64,000 nucleotides of DNA from NCBI GenBank assembly GCA_963770275.1, contig CAVYPD010000002.1, positions 124,001-188,000 of the forward strand, given 5' to 3'. The notes below the pieces were generated by a model, which saw only the letters and a list, made by a program, of their open reading frames with translations, did no database searches and was not told where the DNA came from. Shown piece by piece: positions 1 to 7,549 of the stretch. The number at the start of each line of letters is the position of its first letter. Position 1 is the first letter of the stretch. The DNA comes from Roseiarcus sp963770275 (GTDB taxonomy: Bacteria > Pseudomonadota > Alphaproteobacteria > Rhizobiales > Beijerinckiaceae). A program made the position numbers and the translations under genes.

Positions 1-1
1 G

Positions 2-610
2 CTGTTCCTGCCGTTCATCAGTCTAATCAAGGAGCGGCTCGACGTGGTCGAGCTCAACGCGCGCACCGACTACCGTCTCGAAAAGCTGCAGCGCGCGCCC
101 GTCTACTATACGCCGCTGGGGCCAAAAGCAGACGCTGCGCTCGACGCGGCGTTCCTGACGCTGACCGGCCACGAGCGCGGCGAGTCGGCCCACATCGAGC
201 TTCTCGGCCGCCATCTCGATGTGCCGCAGGCGGTCGATGGCGTTGCGCGTTTCGATTTCGACGCGCTTTGTCGCCGCCCGCTCGGCGCCGCCGATTATCT
301 CACGCTTGCTCAGCGATTCCACACTCTCGTGCTCGACCACATCCCCGTGATCGCCGCGAGCGAGCGGAACGAGGCGAAGCGCTTCATCATCCTCATCGAC
401 GCGCTCTACGACATGCGCGTCAAGCTGATCGCCTCGGCGGCGGGCGAACCGGAGACGCTCTACTCCGGCGTCGGCGGCGCGGAAGCGTTCGAATTCGCGC
501 GCACTGCGTCGCGGCTCTTCGAGATGCGTTCGGCCGAATACCTCGCGCTGCCGCATGGGCGCGAAGGGGGTGCGCAGGCCGGCGATCTTGGCGGCATTGC
601 AGAGACGTGA
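2..610 (+). CDS. zapE: Cell division ATPase ZapE (AFG1 family), C-terminal part
   Basis: The reading frame is open from the left edge, so only the last 202 residues are present and the Walker motifs lie outside the window. The text FLPFISLIKERLDVVELNA, followed by a tyrosine- and arginine-rich stretch and an ending around LYSGVGGAEAFEFARTASRL, is characteristic of the C-terminal half of AFG1/ZapE ATPases. In proteobacteria ZapE is a cytoplasmic P-loop ATPase that interacts with FtsZ and is needed for division under some stresses; mitochondrial relatives act in protein quality control. Identification rests on recognised family text. No partner gene is visible on this side. Confidence 0.85.
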   Translation: MFLPFISLIKERLDVVELNARTDYRLEKLQRAPVYYTPLGPKADAALDAAFLTLTGHERGESAHIELLGRHLDVPQAVDGVARFDFDALCRRPLGAADYLTLAQRFHTLVLDHIPVIAASERNEAKRFIILIDALYDMRVKLIASAAGEPETLYSGVGGAEAFEFARTASRLFEMRSAEYLALPHGREGGAQAGDLGGIAET

Positions 611-634
611 GCGCTCGCCGCGTACGCACCTTCC

Positions 635-731
635 TGTCATACTCGCGAAAGCAGGCATCCGGACCGCAGGCGTGGATCTCACGAGCTTACGGCGGCCAGC
701 GGACGGCTCCCCCGCTTTCGCGGGGGTGACA
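635..731. repeat. REP-like palindromic intergenic element
   Basis: The element begins TGTCAT and ends ATGACA-like (GTGACA). Its right part holds a perfect hairpin, CCCCCG at 709-714 and CGGGGG at 721-726. The layout resembles the short interspersed palindromes common between genes in alphaproteobacteria, whose cores read 'cccgcgaaagcggg'. It lies just after zapE and may act as a transcript end or simply be a repeat. Confidence 0.6.
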
Positions 732-750
732 AACTTTGACGGCGGTCGCT

Positions 751-787
751 CCCGTGGATGGCCGGGACAAGCCCGGCCATGACGGCC
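751..787. repeat. REP-like palindromic intergenic element, second family
   Basis: GGCCGGG (760-766) and CCCGGCC (772-778) form a 7-bp stem around a 5-nt loop, inside text reading CCGTGGATGG...CCATGACGG. This is a very common alphaproteobacterial interspersed repeat core. It lies between convergent genes (zapE and the PhnD-like gene), which suits a role as a bidirectional transcript end. Confidence 0.6.
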
Positions 788-801
788 CGAAAATTTGCCG
801 C

Positions 802-1617
802 TCAAGCGAGCTGCGCGTAACCCATCGCCGCCGCTTCGCGCTCGATGTCCATCACCCGATCATAATCGGCTGGCGTCGCGGCCCGAGCGCCCGCGAGCCC
901 GAGCGTAACGCGCGTCTCGGCGAGGGCCGGATCTGCGATGCCAGCGAACAGCGCCTCGCGAACGGCGTCGATCGTCGGCGGCGGAAGGCTGGCCGAAGCA
1001 ATGAACGGCAGACAAGGCAAGAGCGGGCTCTCGGCGACGATGGCGACCCGCCCAATGAGCTCGGGGCGGCCGCGTCCAAGAAGCGCGAAGCTCACGCAGT
1101 CGATCGACGCGAGATCGGCTTGGCCGTTGTCGACTGCGGCCACGCTCGCCTCGTGCGAGCCCGTCACGACAATCGAGGAGAAAAACGCCGCCCCGCCTGC
1201 GATCGGAGCGATCATTGCGCGGAACAGATTATTGCCGGTGTTGCTGTCGTGAGAATTGAGCGCAGCGACCGCGCCTCGAAATTCTTTGAGCACGCAGCGT
1301 GAATCGCTCGCGCGGCGGATGATGAAGCTTCGATGCGACGCATCTTCGCAGCCGGGAAACGAATATTCCGGCGCCGCGATCAGGACTACCGAGTCTCTGA
1401 GTTCGGTGATGTATGGATAGCCGCATGTCTGACCAAAGATCAGGGCAGGATGTCGCCAGAGCGCGGCGAGTTCACCGCTTCGCGTGAGCCTCGTCGGCGA
1501 TTGAACGCCGGCCTCCGCCAGACGGGCGGAAATCGCCGCCCATAGCGCGTCGTTGGCCGCGGCGGTCCACGGAAAATCATACATGGGCAGGATAGCGATT
1601 GGCGCTTCGCCGCTCAC
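802..1617 (-). CDS. PhnD/SsuA/transferrin-like substrate-binding protein
   Basis: The 271-residue product matches the PhnD-like family (COG3221): the text LPMYDFPW near the start, the mid-protein HDSNTGNNLFRA, and the pattern GSHEASVAAVDNGQADLASIDCV, where the last Asp-Cys region lies near the ligand cleft. The GTG start at 1617 overlaps the desaturase stop as GTGA, which suggests translational coupling; an internal ATG at 1584 (MYDFPW) is the alternative. No signal peptide is evident, unlike classical periplasmic PhnD, so the protein may be cytoplasmic or use a different route. No permease or ATPase adjoins it. The ligand is unknown. Confidence 0.75.
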   Translation of the reverse strand: MSGEAPIAILPMYDFPWTAAANDALWAAISARLAEAGVQSPTRLTRSGELAALWRHPALIFGQTCGYPYITELRDSVVLIAAPEYSFPGCEDASHRSFIIRRASDSRCVLKEFRGAVAALNSHDSNTGNNLFRAMIAPIAGGAAFFSSIVVTGSHEASVAAVDNGQADLASIDCVSFALLGRGRPELIGRVAIVAESPLLPCLPFIASASLPPPTIDAVREALFAGIADPALAETRVTLGLAGARAATPADYDRVMDIEREAAAMGYAQLA

Positions 1618-2606
1618 GCCGCCCGTTGGTCCCAACCTGGGTGAATCGGGCGGTGGTGGGATGTCAGGAGATAGCGTCGCGCCACGTCGAAATAGCTGTT
1701 GTAGACAAGGCCGCCGTTGCGCTCGATCAGGGCTGCGCGATTGAGGCGATAGAATTTCGGGATTTGATACCAGGGCAGCCTGCCGCGCAAGTGATGCGCA
1801 GCATGCAGGTTGTTGAACAGGAAAAGCGGCCCGAGAATTCGAGCGTTCTCGACAATCGCTGTTCGCTTGCCCACCTCCTGCTCGGCGCGATGCTCGGCGA
1901 AGGAGCGAACCACGGCGAGGCTCAAGCCGGGATAGACGAAGCACGCGACATACACCCAGAACGGCATGCCGCAGACGCCAAACACCCAGATGAGAATGAC
2001 CGCGCATTCGAGGAGGTGCCGCACGACGATCGCGCGCGTGTTGCCCTTGCCCCGCCAGACGTCGCGAGCCAGGCCGCGAACGAAACGCGAGATCGTCCAT
2101 GCCGGACCGAGGATCATACGCCCGAGAAGGGTCGACTGCGCGGCAACGAGAGCACGCCCGAGCGCCCCGAGCGCGCGCCACTGTCCGTCCGCCCAGTAAT
2201 AGCTCTCCGGATCATCGAGCGGATCGGTGAGATTCTCGTCCCGATGATGGGCGAGATGGGTGGAGCGGTAGATCGAATAGGGCAGCCATAGCGACAAAGG
2301 CCAGCGGCCGATCAGTTCGTTGACGCGGCGATTTCGGGTCGGATGGCCGTGAATTGTTTCGTGCTGCAAGTTCAACTGCCAGGCAATGATCCAAGCGCCG
2401 AGCGGCGTCAGAACCCACCACGGCAGATCGCGGTAGAAAAAAGTGGTCAGCAACCACAGACCGTAGATGGCGAAAGCAAGTAGGGCCGTCGGCCATTCGA
2501 GGCCGCGTCTAAGCGGTTTGAGCTCCACGAGTTCCACGAGCAGCGGTCCCTCAACTGACGCGCAGCGAATCACCAGCCTGCAGTGATGATAACTTAAGCG
2601 TCGCAT
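1614..2606 (-). CDS. Fatty acid desaturase family membrane protein
   Basis: A 330-residue integral membrane protein with the three histidine boxes of the FA_desaturase family (PF00487): QHETIHGH, HLAHHRDE and NLHAAHHLRG. These bind a di-iron centre that inserts a double bond or hydroxyl group into an acyl or related chain. Hydrophobic segments precede box 1 and lie between boxes 2 and 3. The ATG at 2606 is only about 11 nt after the predicted transcription start; a GTG at 2537, preceded by GAGGG, is a good alternative start. The gene is followed by the PhnD-like gene with a 4-bp overlap, so the two are probably co-expressed. The substrate is not predictable. Confidence 0.85.
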   Translation of the reverse strand: MRRLSYHHCRLVIRCASVEGPLLVELVELKPLRRGLEWPTALLAFAIYGLWLLTTFFYRDLPWWVLTPLGAWIIAWQLNLQHETIHGHPTRNRRVNELIGRWPLSLWLPYSIYRSTHLAHHRDENLTDPLDDPESYYWADGQWRALGALGRALVAAQSTLLGRMILGPAWTISRFVRGLARDVWRGKGNTRAIVVRHLLECAVILIWVFGVCGMPFWVYVACFVYPGLSLAVVRSFAEHRAEQEVGKRTAIVENARILGPLFLFNNLHAAHHLRGRLPWYQIPKFYRLNRAALIERNGGLVYNSYFDVARRYLLTSHHRPIHPGWDQRAA

Positions 2607-2653
2607 CTATAACTAGTTCACCATTGTATACTAAATCTATAGACATTAGTCAA
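2607..2653 (-). promoter_or_regulatory. Strong sigma-70-type promoter with overlapping dyad, upstream of desaturase
   Basis: Read on the minus strand, TTGACT (2648-2653) is followed by exactly 17 nt and then TATACA (2625-2630), close to consensus -35 and -10 boxes. The -10 region lies inside an imperfect dyad bounded by CTATA (2607-2611) and TATAG (2638-2642), which is where a TetR- or MarR-like repressor could sit. No regulator gene adjoins it, so the operator reading is an inference. Confidence 0.5.
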
Positions 2654-3042
2654 CAGAGTGCGCGCCCGGTCCGTTAGGCCGGGATGCGGAGTTCTCCGAC
2701 GCCCACTGTGAAGAGCCCCAAACGGATACGCTTCGGCCCAAACGCAAAAGCCACGAAGCCAGCCCAATAAGAGTTACTGCACGCGAATAAGCTCAATGGG
2801 TTACGAGCGGTTCAAATAAAAAAACTCTCCTCGTAGACCCTTGCCGACTTATCCGATGCGTATCGCTTTTGCTCCCTGGGATGAGATCCACGCTAAATCC
2901 GACAATCAGAAACATATAACACCAGCTTCGGTTTATATCAAGCTCCGGTCGGCTAAGAATTTTGCAGGGCGTCAGTTCAAGCGCGACTTATCGTTGTTGG
3001 GGGATCCTCGCGCCCTTAAGTCACGCGGAGCGCCTCGGGCGC
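2654..3042. other. Intergenic gap without a recognisable gene
   Basis: About 390 bases separate the desaturase promoter from the end of the GNAT gene. It is more AT-rich than its surroundings. One short open frame here has no convincing start or codon pattern. I see no RNA gene or clear terminator. Confidence 0.5.
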
Positions 3043-3543
3043 TCACGCGCCGCGCGCCGCACCGTTCGCCGTCGCCAGCGCGCCGGGCACGAGTTCGCAA
3101 TAGAGGAGCCGCTCGGGATCGACCGGTCCGGGTAGCGATAGTTGTCCCTTGGGAGCGCGTTTAAACCCCATCCGGGCATAATACGGCTCGTCGCCGACCA
3201 GAATCACGAGCTTCCAGCCGCCGGCCTTCGCGGCCGCCAGCGAACTCGTCACGAGCGCCTCGCCGATCCCCCGGCTGCGGAACACCGGCTCGACGATCAG
3301 CGGCCCAAGCAACAGCGCCGACGCTTCCCCGATGACAATTGGCGTCATGGCCGAGGCGCCGACCAGGAGCGTGCCGACCCGCGCGACGAAGCTCAGCGTC
3401 GGATCGGCCGGCGTTGTTTCGCGAATGCGGTAGGCGGTGCGCGCGAACCGGCCAGGGCCAAAGACGCGCTCGTTGAGGCGCTCGATTGGCTCCGCGTCGC
3501 CGTCTGTCGCCGGCTCCAAGATGAGAGGGAGGTCGTGCATCAC
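3043..3543 (-). CDS. GNAT-family N-acetyltransferase
   Basis: The 166-residue product has the GNAT fold layout: a beta-strand region SALLLGPLIVEP leads into the acetyl-CoA-binding loop FRSRGIGEALV (the R/Q-x-x-G-x-G/A motif), then the strand VILVGDEPYYARMGF typical of YhbS-like acetyltransferases. Such enzymes move an acetyl group from acetyl-CoA to an amine; the acceptor is unknown. It lies about 40 bases after zwf on the same strand and is probably co-transcribed with it. Confidence 0.8.
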   Translation of the reverse strand: MMHDLPLILEPATDGDAEPIERLNERVFGPGRFARTAYRIRETTPADPTLSFVARVGTLLVGASAMTPIVIGEASALLLGPLIVEPVFRSRGIGEALVTSSLAAAKAGGWKLVILVGDEPYYARMGFKRAPKGQLSLPGPVDPERLLYCELVPGALATANGAARGA

Positions 3544-3585
3544 CCCCGTTTAGCACGTTAGCGTGGAGCCGCGAGCGGCCCGTCG

Positions 3586-5049
3586 TCAGGCGCTCGCGAC
3601 ATTGGAGTCGCGCCAGGCGCGCTCGAACGGCAGGCGCCACGCGTGGGGCGCGATCAGCTGGTAGATCGCCTGCGGCCCCCACGTGGCCGGCGCATAGACC
3701 TTGACCGGCGGGGGCGATTCGAGAAGCGGCTGGGAGACTTCCCACAGCCTCTCGATGCCCTCGGCCGAACAGAACAGCGTGTGATCGCCGCGCATGGCGT
3801 CAAGAATGAGCCGCTCGTAGGCCTCGAGCACGTCGCCCCCCAACCCGGTGTCGCGAATCGCGAATTGCAGGCTCTGCTTGTCGAGCCGCATTCCGGGTCC
3901 GGGTTTCTTGCCGTAGAAAGACAGCGACACCTTCGACTGATCGGCGAGATCGAATGTCAGGTGATCCGGCCCTTGCGATCCAACGCCGGAATCGCCTGGG
4001 AACATGCTCTTCGGCGGCTCGCGGAAAGCGATCGAAATGATGCGCTGGCCTTCGGCCATACGCTTGCCGGTCCGCAAGAAGAACGGCACGCCCGCCCAGC
4101 GCCAATTATCGATAGCGCACTTGAGCGCAATGAAGGTCTCGGTGTCCGATTCCGGATCGACGCCCGGCTCCTTGCGGTAGCCTATGAACTGACCGCGCAC
4201 GACATTGGCGGGGTCGATGGGCATCAGCGAGCGGAAAACCTTGTTTTTTTCCTCGCTGATTGGCCCAGGCGCTAGCGAAGTCGGCGGCTCCATCGCCATG
4301 AAGCCCAGAATCTGGAAGAGATGCGTCACCACCATGTCGCGGTAGGCGCCGGTCTGCTCGTAGAAACCGATCCGGTTGCCGATATCGAGGGTCTCCGGCA
4401 CGTCGATCTGCACATGATCGATGAAATTGCGGTTCCAGATCGGCTCGAACAGGCCGTTGCCAAACCGAAAGGCGAGGATGTTCTGCGCCGGCTCCTTGCC
4501 GAGGAAGTGGTCGATGCGGAAGATCTGGTCCTCGGCGAACACCTTGTGCAGCGCGTCGTTGAGCGCGACTGCGCTTTCGAGATCGGTGCCGAACGGCTTT
4601 TCCATAATGATGCGCGATCCCCCGGCGAGTTGGGCCTCGCTCAGCATCTTGATCGCCGACAGCGCGGCATTCGGCGGCACGCTCATATAGTGGACGCGCT
4701 GGGCCTCCTCGGCGAACGACTTCTCAGCCCTGTTGACGGCATCCCTGAGAGCGCCGGCGCCGGCCGCGATCGGCACGTAGTCGAGCAGCGCTTCGAACGC
4801 CGGCCAGGCCTCCTTCTTAGGGTGATGGGCGTGTTGCGCGAAGACGGCGTCGCGGGCAAGGGCGCGGAAGGCCTCCGCGTCGAGCGCGTCGAGCGATACG
4901 CCGATGATCCGGCATTTCGAGATAAAACCGGCGCTCACCAGGTGAAAGAGGCCGGGCAGCAGCTTCTTGTGGGCGAGATCCCCGGTCGCGCCAAACAGGA
5001 CGACGATCTGAGGCAGCTTGGGGCCGACCCCTGCAGGTATTTTCGCCAT
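3586..5049 (-). CDS. zwf: Glucose-6-phosphate 1-dehydrogenase
   Basis: The 487-residue length is normal for the family. The N-terminal nucleotide-binding motif GATGDLAHKKL is at residues 20-30, EKPFG at 150-154, and the active-site signature RIDHFLGKE at 178-186, with the catalytic His and substrate-binding Lys. It oxidises glucose 6-phosphate to 6-phosphogluconolactone, making NADPH at the head of the oxidative pentose phosphate and Entner-Doudoroff routes. GGAG lies 6-10 nt before the ATG. Unlike many rhizobial loci, no pgl or edd follows; the neighbours are prmA upstream and a GNAT gene downstream, all on one strand. Confidence 0.96.
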   Translation of the reverse strand: MAKIPAGVGPKLPQIVVLFGATGDLAHKKLLPGLFHLVSAGFISKCRIIGVSLDALDAEAFRALARDAVFAQHAHHPKKEAWPAFEALLDYVPIAAGAGALRDAVNRAEKSFAEEAQRVHYMSVPPNAALSAIKMLSEAQLAGGSRIIMEKPFGTDLESAVALNDALHKVFAEDQIFRIDHFLGKEPAQNILAFRFGNGLFEPIWNRNFIDHVQIDVPETLDIGNRIGFYEQTGAYRDMVVTHLFQILGFMAMEPPTSLAPGPISEEKNKVFRSLMPIDPANVVRGQFIGYRKEPGVDPESDTETFIALKCAIDNWRWAGVPFFLRTGKRMAEGQRIISIAFREPPKSMFPGDSGVGSQGPDHLTFDLADQSKVSLSFYGKKPGPGMRLDKQSLQFAIRDTGLGGDVLEAYERLILDAMRGDHTLFCSAEGIERLWEVSQPLLESPPPVKVYAPATWGPQAIYQLIAPHAWRLPFERAWRDSNVASA

Positions 5050-5146
5050 TCCGTTCTCCGCCCTCGCCCTTGCATTCGGCGGCTCGGCCGTAGGCCAGTC
5101 TCGCGACAGAAACGCGACAGACCAAAAAGTCAGCGAGCGCGCGATG

Positions 5147-6058
5147 TCATCGCCGCAATCTAAGGCTTGCCCACCCCTCGAGCTCGATCCGCTCGGCGAG
5201 GTGAAACCCCTGAGCCCGCCAGGATGCTAGCACGCCAGGAACATCAGCAAGAAGCAGGCCGGATACGATGGCGTCGCCGTCCGCGCTGATGACCGCGGCG
5301 AGCGAAGGCGCGAGCAGCCGCAAGGGCCTCGCCAGGATATTGGCGAACACGAGGTCGTAAGGGGCGGCTTCGCGCAGCGCGGCGTTCTCGACGCCTCGCG
5401 AGACGATCGCCCGGCAAAAAGCGCCGACGCCGTTCAGCCGAGCGTTGGCGTTGGCGACGGCGACCGCCACGGGATCAATGTCGCCGAGCCAGACTTTGCG
5501 GCGCAGGGCTTTGGCGGCGGCGATGGCGAGCACGCCCGCGCCACAGCCGACGTCGAGGACGCGCTTCGGCCGTCGGCGCTTGAGCAGGCGGTCAAAATGC
5601 ATGAGACACCCACGGGTCGTGCCATGATGGCCGGTGCCGAAGGCGAGCCCAGCCTCGATCTCGATCGCCACGTCGTTCGGCTGGACTCGCGAGCGATCAT
5701 GTCGCCCATGAACAAGAAAGCGCCCCGCCCGCACGGGCTTGAGGCCGGCCAGCGAATTGGCGACCCAGTCGCGCTTCTCCGTCATGCCGAAGGTCGCCGC
5801 GCTAGCGGTGGTTTCGTCTGCGGCGGCGGCGATCAGCGCCCGGATCGCCTCTTCATCAGGTTCTGAGCCGAAGTAGGCTTCCATGAGCCACGCCCTTCCC
5901 CCGCCCGGCCATGGATCGTCGGTCTCGAACGCGGTCGACGCGGCCTCGGCCGGCTCGAAGCTCTCGAAGATCAGGTCGGCGACGGCGCGGGCGCGGCGCT
6001 CGTCGCTGACGAGGCGCATCATGTGGGCGGCGTTGTTCGGCGGCAGGCCTTCGAGCAT
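5147..6058 (-). CDS. prmA: Ribosomal protein L11 methyltransferase
   Basis: PrmA trimethylates ribosomal protein L11 using S-adenosylmethionine. With the ATG at 6058 the protein has 303 residues. It shows the PrmA-specific GLAFGTGHHGTT (137-148), the SAM-binding VLDVGCGAGV (167-176), and the later FANILARPL, equivalent to the NxxxxPL catalytic loop. A frame extension to 6112 adds residues not typical of the family, so the internal ATG is preferred although no strong ribosome-binding site precedes it. It is first in a same-strand run prmA-zwf-GNAT. An AT-rich repeat array lies upstream. Confidence 0.93.
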   Translation of the reverse strand: MLEGLPPNNAAHMMRLVSDERRARAVADLIFESFEPAEAASTAFETDDPWPGGGRAWLMEAYFGSEPDEEAIRALIAAAADETTASAATFGMTEKRDWVANSLAGLKPVRAGRFLVHGRHDRSRVQPNDVAIEIEAGLAFGTGHHGTTRGCLMHFDRLLKRRRPKRVLDVGCGAGVLAIAAAKALRRKVWLGDIDPVAVAVANANARLNGVGAFCRAIVSRGVENAALREAAPYDLVFANILARPLRLLAPSLAAVISADGDAIVSGLLLADVPGVLASWRAQGFHLAERIELEGWASLRLRR

Positions 6059-6185
6059 GCCGAGCCGATTACTCCAAACGCACGCAGACAGCGAGCAGCC
6101 AATCGCCGCCAAGGGTGGCGGCTGCGCGCAATGGATACAACCCGTACGCGAACCCCTCGGCCAAGGCGGCGCAAATAAACGTGCT

Positions 6186-6243
6186 TAAACGCTACTAAAT
6201 GGGAATAAACGTTAGTAAAATAGCTAGCGTTTACTAGCGTTTA
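6186..6243. repeat. Four-copy decamer array between prmA and the TauE gene
   Basis: TAAACGCTAC (6186-6195) and TAAACGTTAG (6206-6215) run forward. CTAGCGTTTA occurs twice in tandem in the opposite sense at 6224-6233 and 6234-6243. A T-rich tract follows at once. The copies lie between the divergent genes prmA and the TauE-like exporter, so they could be regulator half-sites; they also let the strand fold on itself. The rest of 6059-6478 shows no gene. Confidence 0.55.
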
Positions 6244-6478
6244 TATTTTTTTTTCGAATCGGGACTTTTCAACGGGTTACAGTCGATTGGAATAAAAAAA
6301 ATCTCGGCTCGCTCTCGACGGCATCCGAGGTTGTGCCTGACGCGTCCAAAGCATCTCCACTCTCCCTCCGCGGTGCGACGCATCCGTCCTGACTCAACGA
6401 GGCGAATTCAAGTGTATATCACAAACTTCTGGTTAACGCAATAATTGCAGCCGTCCATTTCTCGTCCCACAATCTGCC

Positions 6479-7225
6479 GTGCCCGTCGAACCCCCTCCCC
6501 TCATCGTCGCAACCCTCACTTTCCTGCTCGCCGGTTTCGTCAAGGGCGTGATCGGCCTCGGGCTGCCGACCGTTTCGATGGGCTTGCTCAGCCTCGTGAT
6601 GGCGCCTGCGAAGGCCGCTTCGCTCCTGATCGTGCCGTCCTTCGTCACCAATGTCTGGCAATTGGCGGCCGGGCCAAATTTCGGCCGGCTGGCTCGCCGG
6701 CTTTGGCCCATGCTCACAGGCGTTGTCGTCGGCACGCTCGCGGGAACGGGACTGCTGACCGGAAGCCACGCAGGGCAAGCAGAGATCGCGCTCGGCGTCC
6801 TCTTGATGCTTTACGCGCTGCTGGGTCTCACCTCCGTGCGCTTCTCTGTATCCCCGGCTGCGGAATGGCACCTCGGTCCTCTGGTCGGCGCCCTCACGGG
6901 CCTCGTAACCGCCGCGACCGGCGTGTTCGTGATCCCTGCAGTGCCCTATCTCGGGGCGCTGAACCTGGACAAGGACAACATGATCCAGGCGCTCGGCTTG
7001 TCCTTCACCGTCTCGACCATCGCGCTGGCCGCCTCGCTCGCGGCAGGCGGCGCGTTTGCGCTTGGAGACATTGGCGCTTCAACCTTAGCGCTCGCGCCCG
7101 CCCTTCTTGGCATGGCGGCTGGCGGCGCGGTGCGCGGCCGATTCAGCGAGCAGACCTTTCGGCGCGTCTTCTTTGGCGGATTGCTGGTGCTCGGCGCGCA
7201 CCTCGCGTCGAGGGCGGTGCTCTGA
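6479..7225 (+). CDS. TauE/SafE-family sulfite/organosulfur exporter-like membrane protein
   Basis: A 248-residue, highly hydrophobic protein with two similar halves. The first begins with the family signature GFVKGVIGLGLPTVSMGLL, and the second repeats it as GALTGLVTAATGVFVIPAVPYL. This is the TauE/SafE (PF01925) fold of about eight membrane segments. Members export sulfite, sulfoacetate or other small anions; the substrate here is unknown. Translation probably starts at a GTG, with only a weak ribosome-binding site. It is transcribed alone. Confidence 0.85.
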   Translation: MPVEPPPLIVATLTFLLAGFVKGVIGLGLPTVSMGLLSLVMAPAKAASLLIVPSFVTNVWQLAAGPNFGRLARRLWPMLTGVVVGTLAGTGLLTGSHAGQAEIALGVLLMLYALLGLTSVRFSVSPAAEWHLGPLVGALTGLVTAATGVFVIPAVPYLGALNLDKDNMIQALGLSFTVSTIALAASLAAGGAFALGDIGASTLALAPALLGMAAGGAVRGRFSEQTFRRVFFGGLLVLGAHLASRAVL

Positions 7226-7406
7226 GGCGAGCGAGGCCGCGCACGACGCGCTATCGCAACGGTCTATCGGGTATTCAACCCCTGCCAGAAGTTAGTCTCA
7301 AAGCCCGCATTTGTTTCAGCTTCCTGCACTCTCGCGCAAGCTTTGGCGCAGTTCGGGCACGCTGGCCAAGTCTCGAGTTTATCGCGCGTTGTCGTTTGTG
7401 TCGAAG

Positions 7407-7422
7407 TGTGACCGACGTCACA
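7407..7422. promoter_or_regulatory. Perfect CRP-type site TGTGA-N6-TCACA
   Basis: TGTGACCGACGTCACA matches the CRP/FNR-family consensus in both half-sites; the palindrome extends one base further each way. It lies 128 nt before the start of the patatin-like gene, within a gene-free stretch of about 325 bases (7226-7549). The regulator is inferred only from the consensus. Confidence 0.5.
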
Positions 7423-7549
7423 CCATGTGTTTGGTTGCTATGCCAGCTTGTGTGCTCCGCGGCCTGCCCGTGGTGCAAACATTGACAGGGCGGCGAGGCG
7501 ATATTTTTCCCAATATTTTGAAGACGAATTACTCTGTGAGGATTGCGAC

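Noticed and set aside
1599..2291. 230-residue open frame antisense to the desaturase
   Set aside because: No recognisable domain; the desaturase histidine boxes on the minus strand decide the strand.
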